Origin: an uncultured Halomonas sp.
GTDB lineage: Bacteria; Pseudomonadota; Gammaproteobacteria; Pseudomonadales; Halomonadaceae
DNA: 64,000 nucleotides
Direction of reading: 5' to 3'
Assembly (NCBI RefSeq): GCF_947493865.1
Contig: NZ_CANLTC010000004.1
Location: forward strand, 124,001 to 188,000
The position numbers and the translations under genes were made by a program. Shown piece after piece: positions 44,624 through 54,422 of the stretch; the stretch's first letter is position 1, and each line of letters begins with the position of its first letter. The notes beneath the pieces were generated by a model, which saw only the letters and a program-made list of their open reading frames with translations, was not told the DNA's origin and made no database searches.

Positions 44624-45285
44624 GACAGGCGTTGAGATAGCCATTTCCCGATATCCGCGATCTGCTCGGGGCATAGCGCATGTGCCATCTCATAAGTACG
44701 ATAGTGAGCTGGCAAGCCCAGTGCCTTGGCCTGCTCATAGCCTTGGCGGCCGAGTGACTCGGGCACCACGGGATCGAAAGTACCGTGATGCACTTCGGTC
44801 GCCAGCTGTCGATTGGCTTCGTTTATCGCCAGGCTGCCCGCAGTGGCGAAATAGGTAGAAAGTGCAAGCAATCCCGCCAGGGGCTCGGGGTAGGTCAGTG
44901 CCGCATGATAGGCAACCGCGCCCCCTTGGGAAAAGCCCGCCAGAACGATGCGCCGGCTATCGATCCCGCCGCGACGCTGAGCGTCGATCAATGCCTGGAT
45001 TTCCTTCGCCGAAGCGATTAACTGAATTTCATCGATACGCCGACCAAGGTTCATGTCCAGGATGTCATACCAGGCCGGCATGCTCACGCCGCCATTGATC
45101 GTCACCGGGCGCGATGGCGCATGGGGCAGCACGAAGCGCACCGCCAGTTCCGATGGCAGAGGCAGTGCCGGCACCAGCGGCGCAAAGTCGTGGCCATCGG
45201 CCCCCAGGCCATGCAGTATGATGACGACCGCCTCGGCTGGGCGGTCATGGGAAGGCTCGATGACCAACGGAGAAGTAGCAACCAT
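44620..45285 (-). CDS. Alpha/beta hydrolase, carboxylesterase/phospholipase family
   Basis: 221 residues from the ATG at 45285, after AAAGGATCTCATTC. LHGLGADGHDFAPLVPAL gives the oxyanion loop, LAGFSQGGAVAYHAALTYP carries the GxSxG nucleophile, and DPVVPESLGRQGYEQ the acid; the His is in YEMAHALC. The family hydrolyses short acyl esters or lysophospholipids. The gene converges on the sugar operon with a 4-bp overlap. Confidence 0.92.
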   Translation of the reverse strand: MVATSPLVIEPSHDRPAEAVVIILHGLGADGHDFAPLVPALPLPSELAVRFVLPHAPSRPVTINGGVSMPAWYDILDMNLGRRIDEIQLIASAKEIQALIDAQRRGGIDSRRIVLAGFSQGGAVAYHAALTYPEPLAGLLALSTYFATAGSLAINEANRQLATEVHHGTFDPVVPESLGRQGYEQAKALGLPAHYRTYEMAHALCPEQIADIGKWLSQRLS

Positions 45286-45372
45286 GAATGAGATCCTTTT
45301 GAGCAAGACTCGGTAGTCTACTCCACCACTCTCGGCGCGTTAATGCTTCAAGAGATCGATCCAGGAGAGACG

Positions 45373-47379
45373 CTAGGGCCGGGTTGCCTTGGCCCCGCCT
45401 ATTCCCAGATGCGCCCGCAGCGACTGAATTGGCATCTGCTGGTGATGTTCCTGGGCAGGCAGCAGCTGCTCGTCCTCCAAGGAAGGAACGCTTGCCTCAT
45501 CTTCCTCCTCGATTCTCTCCAGATGCCTCAATACTCCAGGCTTTTGCACCTCCGCGGGTATGCATAGCAAACCCTGACGTTTCAACCATTCTCCCGCCCG
45601 AATGCTGCTGGTAAAGCGTATGAGCAGGATAGAGGTCACCATGCCAAGCAACACCGGAGACAGCCACCAGAAGAATAGAGGGGAATAGTAATAGCTGATC
45701 GTTCCCCAGAGTATTCCCAACGTCGTGGTCGACCAGGTACGGCGCCATGCCTCTCGCCAAGGAATCAAGCGCCCCCCCCGGGATTGTGAACTCCAGGAAA
45801 CGGTACGTCCCAGCAATATACTGAGCACGAACCAGGCATGGAACGCCATCATCAGCGGGGCGAGCAGGATCGAATAGACGATTTCCAGCAAGGCACTGAT
45901 GGTGAGCTTGATGCCACCACCGTACTCCTGTCGACGGTGCATCAGGGCTACCAGCAGCCCCAGCAGCTTGGGCAATACCAGCATGATGACCGTAATGACC
46001 AGAAGTGACGCAATCAGGGTCACCCGGGATTCAGGCCACTGGGGAAACAGCTGGTAATTCTGAGTGAAGAACTGAACCTTGGAGACCGCAAGCAGTACTG
46101 CATCGGCGGTACTCAAGAGCAGCATGACGATCCATATCAAGGAGGCCATGAACGCCAGGGCGCCAAACAGGAAGTGCAGCCGATTGATCCAGTGCAATTT
46201 TCGCGCAAACAATAAACGCAAATGCTGCATGTTGCCTTGGCACCAGCGCCGATCGCGCTTGGCATAGTCGATGATGTTGCTGGGCAATTCCTCAAAGCTC
46301 TCTTCCACGCCGGCGTGTAGACGAACTTCCCAGCCAGCACGTCGCAGCAGCGCCGCCTCGACAAAATCGTGACTGAGTATCTCCCCTCCTAGCGGTGGCT
46401 CGCCTGGCAATACCGGCAAGCCGCAGCTTTCGATAAACGCTGAAACACGCAGGATGGCATTGTGTCCCCAGTAGTTGGCGCTATCCCCCTGCCAGACACT
46501 CTGCCCCGCAGCCAGCATGGGGCTGTGCAGCGTCGCGGCAAATTGCAGAAAACGTCCGAATAGCGTCTCGGCTCGCACCGGCAACGGCACGGTCTGCAAC
46601 AGCCCCAGTCGTGGGTTGGCCTGCATGGTGGCGGCCATTCCCACCATGGTACGCCCTCCCATGACGCTATCGGCATCGATGATGAGCATGCTTTCGTAGA
46701 AATGTCCCCACCGGCAACAGAATTCCGCCAGATTGCCCACCTTGCGTCCGGTGTTGTCGTCACGGCGCCGATAGTAGAACGTTAGATCCGGCGCCAGGCG
46801 GCTACGCAACAAGGTGGCGGCGTGCTTTTCTCTAGCGGCGACGGCATCGTCGGTGCTGTCGCTAAGCAGGTAGACGTCGAAAGCAGCCGCCTGCCCGGTC
46901 TCGATCAATGAGTGACAGGTGGCCTCCAGCCCCGCCACGACCCGTTCCACGTCTTCGTTGTAGATCGGCATGACCAGCGCGATTCGCCGCGTGGGGTCGA
47001 GAGTCTGGTCAAGAGGGCGGGCAGGGCCGAGGGTTATCGGATCGCGTTTGAACGCCACTACCAGAAACCCTGCGATGCCCATCCAGAACGAGATCGACAA
47101 CCAGATGAACATGACCACGAACAATATCCAGATAGTCAGTTCGAGCAGCGTCAAGCCATTGGCGCGCAGGATATCCAGCATCATGTAGCTGCCTTGTGCC
47201 GCAGTCAGTATCGCCAGGGCGAAGAACACAAAGCGGCGCAATGCCAAAAAAGGGATGCGACGGCGACGCACCGGGGCCCCCTCACTGGCTTGGTGAGTGG
47301 ATATGCCCTGCTCCATGTCGACTACCCCTTCATCCGGCGCGCGGTCACGACGAGGATCGGGCGAGTCACTGCACGACAT
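45373..47379 (-). CDS. opgH: Osmoregulated periplasmic glucan glucosyltransferase
   Basis: 668 residues with about eight membrane segments. The GT2-type motifs DSTDDAVAAREK, LIIDADSVMGG, HDFVEAALLRRAGWE and YAKRDRRWCQGNMQHLRL (R/QxxRW) are all visible. OpgH polymerises beta-1,2-linked glucose from UDP-glucose across the inner membrane to form periplasmic glucans. It overlaps the end of opgG by 14 bp, so the genes are translated together (opgG-opgH). A long linker to the N-terminal Arg-rich segment precedes the first helix. Confidence 0.95.
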   Translation of the reverse strand: MSCSDSPDPRRDRAPDEGVVDMEQGISTHQASEGAPVRRRRIPFLALRRFVFFALAILTAAQGSYMMLDILRANGLTLLELTIWILFVVMFIWLSISFWMGIAGFLVVAFKRDPITLGPARPLDQTLDPTRRIALVMPIYNEDVERVVAGLEATCHSLIETGQAAAFDVYLLSDSTDDAVAAREKHAATLLRSRLAPDLTFYYRRRDDNTGRKVGNLAEFCCRWGHFYESMLIIDADSVMGGRTMVGMAATMQANPRLGLLQTVPLPVRAETLFGRFLQFAATLHSPMLAAGQSVWQGDSANYWGHNAILRVSAFIESCGLPVLPGEPPLGGEILSHDFVEAALLRRAGWEVRLHAGVEESFEELPSNIIDYAKRDRRWCQGNMQHLRLLFARKLHWINRLHFLFGALAFMASLIWIVMLLLSTADAVLLAVSKVQFFTQNYQLFPQWPESRVTLIASLLVITVIMLVLPKLLGLLVALMHRRQEYGGGIKLTISALLEIVYSILLAPLMMAFHAWFVLSILLGRTVSWSSQSRGGRLIPWREAWRRTWSTTTLGILWGTISYYYSPLFFWWLSPVLLGMVTSILLIRFTSSIRAGEWLKRQGLLCIPAEVQKPGVLRHLERIEEEDEASVPSLEDEQLLPAQEHHQQMPIQSLRAHLGIGGAKATRP

Positions 47380-49030
47380 TGGAATTCCATATGTAGCTCC
47401 AGGTTTCGGTCAGGGTTCTACCCCGCAGCTTCAGCTTGAGTTGCATGTCGGCAGAGGCCTTGTTCTGAGGTTCCAGCTTGAAACTGGCGCGCCAGGTCTT
47501 GCCATCCGGCAGTTGCTTGACTTCGAGATCGCTGACTTTACCGCGAGCCACTGTCAGTTCGGCCTCCACTGGCTGCGAGCCATTGAGGCTGGCAAGCTCG
47601 TCGCCACCGCGGAAATCGACGATGAAACGGCGCGAGGTGCGAGGCGGTGGTTCAGCATCTTTCGCATTGGCGCTGGAGCCTTGGCGTGTGCGTATCACGC
47701 GGCCAAGCTCTTGTGCTGGTAAATTCTTGCCATGGGTGGACAAACGATATTGATAGCGACGCTCATCACCGGCGCGGAATTCCCCATCCGGCACCCAGTA
47801 GGCAACGATATTGTCGTTGACACTGGAATCGACGGGAATTTCGACCAGCTCAAGGCCCCCCTCATTCCAGTCGCCTTCCCGGGGCTCGACCCATAGACTG
47901 GGGCGGCGCTGGAAATTCGCTGACATATCAAGGTAATTCTCGAAATCGCGATCCCGCTGCATCAGGCCGAATCCAAGCGGCGAGGTATCACGCAGTTGGG
48001 TCACGTTGAGGGTTTGCGGGTTGGAAAGCGGACGCCAGATCCATTGATTACTCGAAGTACGCATCAACAGACCGTCGGAATCATGCACCTCCGGTCGAAA
48101 ATCGTCATGACGGTTGAAGCTGTTTTCACCATGCAGGAACATGCTGGTCAAGGGTGCGATCCCGAGCTTGGCGACATCGTCACGAGCAAAAAGATGTGAA
48201 TCCACATTGATGACGATGTTATTTGCAACATCGATGTCGAAGCGATAAGCACCCGCTACCGACGGGCTGTCCAGCAGCGCGAATAGAGTGACCGTCGAGC
48301 TTTCAGGCTCGGGCTTGACCAGCCAGAAGGAGCGAAAGGCAGGAAACTCTTCCCCGCCTTGAGTTGCGGTGTTTACCGCCAAGCCTCGCGCAGAAATTCC
48401 ATAGCTCTGGCCTCGCCCGGCAACACGAAAATAAGAAGCGCCTAGATACACCAGAAACTCATCCTTGCGATGAGGTGTATTCAATGGGTAGTGCAGCCGA
48501 AACCCCGCAAACCCAAGCTTGCGCTGATCGAGCTTGGCAAACTCCTCGCGCACACGCGCCGCTTTCTTCCCGTAATCGAACATGCCCATCTCGAAGTTCA
48601 CATCCTCGATCCGGCCATTCTCGAGCACATGAATATCGACAGGGGTATCGTAAAGAAAGCCAAGATGAAAGAACTGCACCTCGAATAACCCTTCATTGCT
48701 CCACAGGGCTGAATCCTTGCGAAGATGAATGTCTCGATAGGTGCCGTAATCGAGATTGGCCAAAGATTCGGGTAACGGTGATTGAGGCTGCTGGTATTCG
48801 TTTCTGGCTTTTTCCCGGGCAAGCTCGGTCACCTCCTCGAATAACGCTTCCGGCGATACACGGGGCGAGGCTTCGAGCCGGATATCGGCAACAGCAACCA
48901 CCGCGGAGCGCGCATTGTCCTCATTCGTTGCCTGAGTGGTGACCTGTGGTGAGGTTTCCTGGGCGTGGGACTGTGCCATTCCAAGTGCGCATACCAAGGC
49001 GGTTATCGACAGACATTGCCACGCATTCAT
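47366..49030 (-). CDS. opgG: Periplasmic glucan biosynthesis protein
   Basis: 554 residues with a Sec signal peptide (MNAWQCLSITALVCALGMAQ, cleaved after SHAQ). The OpgG family shows NLDYGTYRDIHLRKDSALW, then FQVEVHDSDGLLMR-type text (PEVHDSDGLLMRTSSNQW) and RDFENYLDMSANFQRRPSLW with VEPREGDW. It is thought to add branches to the glucan backbone in the periplasm. The start at 49030 follows AAGGAGATGAGGAAATCAC. First gene of the opg operon. The divergent 49186 gene may share its control region. Confidence 0.94.
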   Translation of the reverse strand: MNAWQCLSITALVCALGMAQSHAQETSPQVTTQATNEDNARSAVVAVADIRLEASPRVSPEALFEEVTELAREKARNEYQQPQSPLPESLANLDYGTYRDIHLRKDSALWSNEGLFEVQFFHLGFLYDTPVDIHVLENGRIEDVNFEMGMFDYGKKAARVREEFAKLDQRKLGFAGFRLHYPLNTPHRKDEFLVYLGASYFRVAGRGQSYGISARGLAVNTATQGGEEFPAFRSFWLVKPEPESSTVTLFALLDSPSVAGAYRFDIDVANNIVINVDSHLFARDDVAKLGIAPLTSMFLHGENSFNRHDDFRPEVHDSDGLLMRTSSNQWIWRPLSNPQTLNVTQLRDTSPLGFGLMQRDRDFENYLDMSANFQRRPSLWVEPREGDWNEGGLELVEIPVDSSVNDNIVAYWVPDGEFRAGDERRYQYRLSTHGKNLPAQELGRVIRTRQGSSANAKDAEPPPRTSRRFIVDFRGGDELASLNGSQPVEAELTVARGKVSDLEVKQLPDGKTWRASFKLEPQNKASADMQLKLKLRGRTLTETWSYIWNSNVVQ

Positions 49031-49185
49031 GTGATTTCCTCATCTCCTTGTTCACAGTACGATCCTCTCCCTGCCCGAGACGATGGCTCCATTGTTGTGA
49101 TGCGCCAAGCAGCAGACCAATACGTGGTAGCGTAACCTGTCGTTTGCTCAACTGTTCTGTTGTCGGCTTGTCTACGGAGCGCCCC

Positions 49186-50757
49186 TTGTATCACATTATT
49201 GCGATCCTTTTCGCCCTTAACATCCTACTACTAGGGCTGCGCTTTCTCATTGAAGGGCATCTTGACGCCGTGTTTCTTGCCTGGGAAGCCGTCTGGCTAA
49301 CGGCCTTGCTGCTGATCCTGCCGGAGCGCGTGCGACCCTGGCTTATCAGGCTCATTGTCTCGGGGCTGGCCTTGCTTCTATTGCTTGCCGGCATCGATGC
49401 ACTTACTCAACTGGCCTTCGGCAGGCGCTTCAACCCCTTGCTCGATTTTGGCCTGACAGATGCAGCCTTTCATCAGCTCACTCAGAACATGGGGCTTTTC
49501 GCCACCCTGATCGTCGCTGCATTCACCCTTGCCATCCTGTTTCTGGGTATCTGGCTCGTCGCGCGCTGTTTTGCCGCACTGCGCCTACCAGTGATGACAC
49601 GACAAAAACATCTGGCACTTGTTCTGTTACTGGGTGGGACGCTAGCCATTGTTTTTACTGGCCCGAGGCTGCCTTCCTATTTTTCGACCCCTGCCCTGAA
49701 CCTGATCACGACACACTGGCACCAGATGCAAGACACCCATCGTGCCTATGCAGATTTTAAACGCGCCATGTCGGATGAGGGCCTGCTGGAAGCTCGCTCT
49801 TTACCCGGCCTTGCCGACCGGGATGTCATTCTCGGTTTCATCGAATCCTACGGCGTAACCGCTCTCTTTGATCAGCGCTATGCCACGACCATCAGGCCCC
49901 GCCTCGCTGACTTCGAGCAGCGTCTAAGACGCTCGGGCATCCATATGGCTAGTGCCAAGCTGGTGTCGCCGGTGCAGGGCGGTCAATCCTGGCTTGCCCA
50001 TGCCACACTGCTCAGCGGACTCGACATCACGACGCAACGCCACTATGAATTGATGCTCAGTCAACGACAATCCACCCTGAATGATGATTTTCGTAAGACT
50101 GGGCATCGTAATCTGGCCATCATGCCCGCCCTGACCCAACCCTGGCCCCAGGGGCAACGGCTGGGCTACGACCGTATCTTCACTGCCAGAAACATTCCTT
50201 ATCGGGGCCCCTCGTTGAACTGGGTCACCATGCCGGATCAGTACACCTGGCGTTTTTTCGAGACGCAGCGACAGGCCCATGAACCACCTCTATTCGCCGA
50301 ACTCGCGTTGATCAGCAGTCACGCACCCTGGACGCCCATCCTTCCCATCGCAGATTGGGAGAGCCTCGAACAGGATCAGGATAGTGTCTTTGAGCAATGG
50401 GCGAGGTTGAAAGAGCGCGCACAGACGCCGGAAGACCTCTGGCAGGATCTGGACAGGGTGCGCGAGCATTACACTCAGGCCCTCGACTATGCGCTGGCAG
50501 CAGCCTTTGGCTATGCCGAGCGCTACCTTCAAGACGAAGCGCTCCTCGTTCTCCTGGGCGATCATCAACCGGCACCGCTCATCACTGGAGAAAATGCAAG
50601 CCGGGAAGTTCCCATTCACGTACTGAGCCGCGACAAGAGCATCATCACGCCCTTCATCGATGCAGGTTTCACTTCCGGCCTGGTGCCACGGGAGCAATCG
50701 CCGAAACGCGCCATGGCGGATTTTCGCCCTCTGCTACATCGGCTTTTCGGTCACTGA
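49186..50757 (+). CDS. Membrane-anchored sulfatase-fold protein (LtaS/OpgB-like), divergent from opgGH
   Basis: About 523 residues from a TTG at 49186 with GGAG upstream (CGGAGCGCCCC); an in-frame ATG at 48946 lies inside opgG and is rejected. Five hydrophobic segments (residues 1-165) precede a soluble alkaline-phosphatase-superfamily domain. Metal-site elements are visible: GFIESYGVTALF (Glu), GGQSWLAHATLLSGL (nucleophile region with Ser where LtaS has Thr) and LLGDHQPAP (Asp-His). Family members transfer phosphoglycerol or phosphoethanolamine. Next to opgGH it is a candidate glucan-decorating transferase (OpgB-like role), an inference from context. Confidence 0.75.
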   Translation: MYHIIAILFALNILLLGLRFLIEGHLDAVFLAWEAVWLTALLLILPERVRPWLIRLIVSGLALLLLLAGIDALTQLAFGRRFNPLLDFGLTDAAFHQLTQNMGLFATLIVAAFTLAILFLGIWLVARCFAALRLPVMTRQKHLALVLLLGGTLAIVFTGPRLPSYFSTPALNLITTHWHQMQDTHRAYADFKRAMSDEGLLEARSLPGLADRDVILGFIESYGVTALFDQRYATTIRPRLADFEQRLRRSGIHMASAKLVSPVQGGQSWLAHATLLSGLDITTQRHYELMLSQRQSTLNDDFRKTGHRNLAIMPALTQPWPQGQRLGYDRIFTARNIPYRGPSLNWVTMPDQYTWRFFETQRQAHEPPLFAELALISSHAPWTPILPIADWESLEQDQDSVFEQWARLKERAQTPEDLWQDLDRVREHYTQALDYALAAAFGYAERYLQDEALLVLLGDHQPAPLITGENASREVPIHVLSRDKSIITPFIDAGFTSGLVPREQSPKRAMADFRPLLHRLFGH

Positions 50758-50780
50758 TCGAAGGATTTAAATGAAAAAGA

Positions 50781-50806
50781 GGCTCCGTTCACAGTGAACT
50801 GGAGCC
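50781..50806 (-). terminator. Terminator after the AraC-type gene
   Basis: A hairpin GGCTCC GTTCA CAG TGAAC T GGAGCC, 11 bp of pairing with one bulge. On the minus strand it is followed by CTTTTTC. It lies 150 bp after the regulator stop and also between two convergent genes. Confidence 0.65.
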
Positions 50807-50957
50807 CTGGAGAAAAAGAAGGGTCATTGAAAGGGTGTGCAAACAGCTTCCCTACACGCTTGCCTCACCACATTCATCGCCCTCTGTGGTCACTGCTTAC
50901 CGCCAAGTTTGAGATTAGTCATTCATTGGTGATTAGGCAAAGCCGTATCACTACACG

Positions 50958-51935
50958 TTAGACAAGACGTTCTTCCCTGGGCGTCATACCGAAATGGTTA
51001 CGATAGGCAGTCGAAAAATGGGCCGCAGAAGAAAATCCAGTCTCAAACGCGATATCGCCTATTGCGCCGCCGGTTTCACGCAGCAGTCTCCGCGCTTGCT
51101 GTAAACGCAGATTGAGATAATAGCGGCTAGGTACGGCGTGAAGATACTTCTTGAACAGCCTTTCCAATTGACGACGAGAGATACCCAGATGTGCGGCAAG
51201 CTCGTGGGTGGAGAGAGGCTCTTCGATATTCGACTCCATCAATGCCACCGCATCCCTCAGGCTCAGCGGCGCATGCCCCAACTGTGCACCAAGTGATACG
51301 GGCCGGGACTCATTTCCCAAGTGCACACGCTCATGGACGAAATACTCAGAAACCCGCTCGGCCAAGCGTTGCCCATGCTGGCGAGCGATTAGGCTCATCA
51401 TCATATCCAGGGCCGCAGTGCCGCCCCCGCAGGTCATGCGGTCACGATCGATCTCGAACACCTGGCGACTGCTCCGAATCCGTGGGTAGGTATGAGTCGA
51501 GGCATCAGGACCTTGCCAGGCAAGGGTTGCACGATATCCATCAAGGACGCCGGCTCTTGCCAACACCTGGGTGCCACCGCCGATCCCCCCCAGTACGACA
51601 CTGCGCTCCGCCAGCTGCACCAACCATTCAAGCAGTTCTTCACAATCGCCGTGATTGGCACCGGATGCACATACAAGCAGCACATCGAGCTCCCGCGCCG
51701 CACTCCCGACGCAGTGTTGTGCCGTCAGCGCCATGCCCCCAGCGACCTTGATCTCACCGCCGTCCAGGCCGAAGACTATCGGCGTATAAAGGTGCTGCCC
51801 ACTGAGCTGGTTGGCAATTTGCAACGGCTCCAGGGCGCAGGCTTGTGCCAGCAGAGAAAAACCCGGCAGAAGGACGAAGCCCACCTGCCGGGTGATGTCG
51901 GACCCCCACTCTAAACTCGGTTCTTCACGGACCAT
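50958..51935 (-). CDS. GlxA-family AraC-type regulator (DJ-1/PfpI + HTH)
   Basis: 325 residues. The N-terminal amidotransferase-like domain (VGFVLLPGFSLLAQACALEP, and GGIGGGTQVLARAGVL in place of a catalytic elbow) senses a ligand. The C-terminal AraC HTH shows THELAAHLGISRRQLERLFK and IGDIAFETGFSSAAHFSTAY. The GbdR/CdhR branch of this family controls choline, betaine or carnitine catabolism in halophiles, but no such genes are adjacent. Its start region overlaps the end of the DUF2959 gene, so the exact start (51935) is a judgement. Confidence 0.85.
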   Translation of the reverse strand: MVREEPSLEWGSDITRQVGFVLLPGFSLLAQACALEPLQIANQLSGQHLYTPIVFGLDGGEIKVAGGMALTAQHCVGSAARELDVLLVCASGANHGDCEELLEWLVQLAERSVVLGGIGGGTQVLARAGVLDGYRATLAWQGPDASTHTYPRIRSSRQVFEIDRDRMTCGGGTAALDMMMSLIARQHGQRLAERVSEYFVHERVHLGNESRPVSLGAQLGHAPLSLRDAVALMESNIEEPLSTHELAAHLGISRRQLERLFKKYLHAVPSRYYLNLRLQQARRLLRETGGAIGDIAFETGFSSAAHFSTAYRNHFGMTPREERLV

Positions 51936-52611
51936 CTTGACGGTTGAGCTCGTCGATGAAGGCATCGGAACGTGCGATGGCCGCCTGCATGCGCTTGCGC
52001 AGCGCCGTCACGTCGCGCTCGAGACCATCGACCTCGCCGCGTAGCGCACCGATTGCTCGCGCATTGAGATTGTGCTTCAAGAACAATACGTTGTCCCTCA
52101 AGGCCAACAGCACCGGCTGCATGCTGTCCGCCGCGTCCTGCATTGCCGTCAGCATCTCCTCGTAACGGGCCCGGGTCGCGCGCAATTGCCGCTCCGAGAG
52201 CCGGCGATACTCGGCACTCTGATAGAGCGACAACTCGTCCTCCCACTCGTCGAACAACGCCTCGGCAACATCTTCTATGGCGTCTATACGGCCTTCGACC
52301 CGGTCGGCGGCTACTTCACTGCGTTCATATTCATCGTTCAATCGATCGTAGGTCCTGGAAAGCTCGCTCTCCGGCACCCGCACCACCGCTCGAAACTGTT
52401 CCAGCGCCGAGGAAAACTGTTCTTCCGCGGCCTGCTGAGCGTCTCGCCCATCCTCCACACGATCCACCAGCACTTCGCGCTTTTGAATACCGACTTTCTC
52501 CAGCGCGTTGTAATAGGCGCTCTGGCAGCCTGATAGGGCAAGCAAGGCGAGCAATGCCAGCAGCCCCACGAAGCGCCCGGATTTTCTGTCATTCATTGCC
52601 ATTCGATTCAT
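51925..52611 (-). CDS. DUF2959 family lipoprotein
   Basis: 228 residues. A lipoprotein signal (LLALLALSGCQS, acyl-Cys near residue 29) exports it to the envelope. The rest is a long acidic helical coiled-coil region (residues 40-225, repeated E-rich heptads such as YDRLNDEYERSEVAADRVEG). The family is unnamed beyond DUF2959 in marine gammaproteobacteria. ATGs at 52611, 52602 and 52596 are all possible; 52611 has GGAG 8 bp upstream. Confidence 0.85.
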   Translation of the reverse strand: MNRMAMNDRKSGRFVGLLALLALLALSGCQSAYYNALEKVGIQKREVLVDRVEDGRDAQQAAEEQFSSALEQFRAVVRVPESELSRTYDRLNDEYERSEVAADRVEGRIDAIEDVAEALFDEWEDELSLYQSAEYRRLSERQLRATRARYEEMLTAMQDAADSMQPVLLALRDNVLFLKHNLNARAIGALRGEVDGLERDVTALRKRMQAAIARSDAFIDELNRQDGP

Positions 52612-52642
52612 CCGCTGTACTCCGGCATCGACATTTTTCTAC

Positions 52643-53845
52643 TCACAGCTGAACGACATCGAAGCTTGCCACCGGGTCGACCTCGGCATCGTAATCCACA
52701 TCGTCTCGCTCGAAGCCGAACAGCTTGAGAAACTCATGCTTGTAGCCGGCGTAGTCGGTGATATCGAACAGATTGTCGCTGGTTACCTGAGGCCACAGGT
52801 CCTTGCAGGCCTGCTGAACGTCGTCGCGCAGTTCCCAGTCGTCGAGGCGCAGGCGGTTTTCCTCATCGGTTTCCGGCGTCTCGTTGCCATACAGGCGATC
52901 CCGGAACAGTCGGTTCAACTGATCGATGGTGCCTTCGTGCAATCCCTGCTCCTTCATCACCTTGTATACCATGGCGATGTACAGCGGCATGACGGGAATG
53001 GCAGCGCTGGCCTGAGTCACCACGGACTTGAGCACCGCAACGTTGGCACCGCCACCGCTCTCGGCCAGGCGCTCGTCGATTTCCCCGGCGGCGCGATCCA
53101 GGTCTTCCTTGGCCTTGCCCAGCGCCCCATGCCAGTAGATCGGCCAGGTGATTTCGGTACCGATATAGCTGAAGGCCACGGACTTGGCGCCAGGTGCCAG
53201 CACGCCAGCCTTGTCCAGCGCATCGATCCACAGCTCCCAATCCTCGCCGCCCATGACCTGGATGGTATCGTCGATCTCCTGCTGGGTAGCGGGCTCGACT
53301 TCGGTCTCGATGATGGTGTCCTTGTTGGTGTCGATAGCGGTGGCGCGGTAGGTTTCGCCGATGGGCTTGAGCACCGAACGCTTGAGCTCACCGCTGTCCG
53401 GCAGCTTGCGTACCGGCGAGGCCAGCGAATAGATCACCAGATCCACATCGCCCAGATCCTGCTTGATCAGCTCGATGGCCTTTTCCCGGGTTTCATGGGC
53501 GAAGGCATCGCCATTGATCGCCTTGCTGTAAAGCCCCTCTTCCTTGGCATAACGATCGAAGGCGGCCGAGTTGTACCAACCTGCGGTGCCTGGCTTTTTC
53601 TCCGTCCCAGGCTTTTCGAAAAATACGCCAAGAGTACTGGCACCATAGCCAAACGCTGCGGTAATACGTGCCGCCAGGCCATAGCCACTGGAAGCACCGA
53701 TGACCAGTACTCGCTTGGGCCCCTCGTCCAGGGCATTGCCGATGGCAGCGCGGGTTGCCCCAATCTGATCGTGCACGTTCATCGCGCAGCCGGTGGGATG
53801 AGTGGTGGTACAGATGAAACCACGAACCTTGGGTTTGATGATCAC
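52643..53845 (-). CDS. fabV: Trans-2-enoyl-ACP/CoA reductase FabV
   Basis: 400 residues from a GTG at 53845 after [31 protein letters not shown] is the FabV start. The NADH site is [24 protein letters not shown]. The catalytic Tyr-x8-Lys lies in [20 protein letters not shown]. FabV reduces the enoyl group in fatty-acid elongation and is naturally resistant to triclosan. It stands alone with an AT-rich upstream region. Confidence 0.96.
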   Translation of the reverse strand: MIIKPKVRGFICTTTHPTGCAMNVHDQIGATRAAIGNALDEGPKRVLVIGASSGYGLAARITAAFGYGASTLGVFFEKPGTEKKPGTAGWYNSAAFDRYAKEEGLYSKAINGDAFAHETREKAIELIKQDLGDVDLVIYSLASPVRKLPDSGELKRSVLKPIGETYRATAIDTNKDTIIETEVEPATQQEIDDTIQVMGGEDWELWIDALDKAGVLAPGAKSVAFSYIGTEITWPIYWHGALGKAKEDLDRAAGEIDERLAESGGGANVAVLKSVVTQASAAIPVMPLYIAMVYKVMKEQGLHEGTIDQLNRLFRDRLYGNETPETDEENRLRLDDWELRDDVQQACKDLWPQVTSDNLFDITDYAGYKHEFLKLFGFERDDVDYDAEVDPVASFDVVQL

Positions 53846-54007
53846 GACAGACCTCTGCGTTACTGGCTTTAAGCTTATTGACGAATGATATCAGCGTCGT
53901 GGACGCTGTATTGCGGCTATTCTAGCGACTCATCGTGGCACTGTCCGCTCTTGTACCTCGGCTAGTGTTGCCCGAAGATGCCTGCCGGGACGATGAAGGT
54001 GAGAGGC

Positions 54008-54403
54008 ATGAGCGAAAAAGAGATCGAAGCGCTGATCGATGAACGTGGCGAGCTGTGGCTTGCGCTTGCGCCCTTGTGGCTCGAGCGAGAGCCTCGAGAG
54101 AGCGATTATGCGCATATGATCGAGGTCATCGAACGCCATGATTTGCGCCTCGATCAGCTGGAATGGATATTTCGCCTCGAGCTGGCACCGGTACTCGCGC
54201 GTCATCAGCTATCGATTGCCGGTGAGTGGCGCACTTTCGACGAAAATCGTCTGCTGGCGCAACTGGTCGTGCATCAACGCCGGCTAAAAGGCTGGCGCAA
54301 GAGCTTCTGGACACTGTTTTCCGGACTCACCACCATGATGACCCGCCACCGCTGGAACGAACTGATGACGCGCCTGATGAGGGCGCGCGAGCTTGCTCCC
54401 TAG
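54008..54403 (+). CDS. DUF7079-like small helical protein
   Basis: 131 residues from the ATG at 54008, preceded by GAGAGG. LWLALAPLWLEREPRESDYA, then HMIEVIERHDLRLDQLEWIF and RLELAPVLARHQLSI, follow the pattern of the DUF7079 family (all-helical, unknown role). The C-terminus is basic (LKGWRKSFWTLF, TRHRWNELMTRLMRARELA). No motif of function. Assignment to the family is from memory of its pattern and is moderate. Confidence 0.6.
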   Translation: MSEKEIEALIDERGELWLALAPLWLEREPRESDYAHMIEVIERHDLRLDQLEWIFRLELAPVLARHQLSIAGEWRTFDENRLLAQLVVHQRRLKGWRKSFWTLFSGLTTMMTRHRWNELMTRLMRARELAP

Positions 54404-54422
54404 GCTGAGGTCAAGCACGCGC

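Noticed and set aside
48946..49185. N-terminal extension of the sulfatase-fold protein to 603 residues
   Set aside because: The extra segment lies within opgG and its leader, is Arg/Pro-rich without membrane features, and has no ribosome-binding site; the TTG at 49186 fits the membrane topology.
52736..53872. 378-residue plus-strand frame opposite fabV
   Set aside because: The opposite strand encodes FabV with its complete motifs; no ribosome-binding site or family support on this strand.
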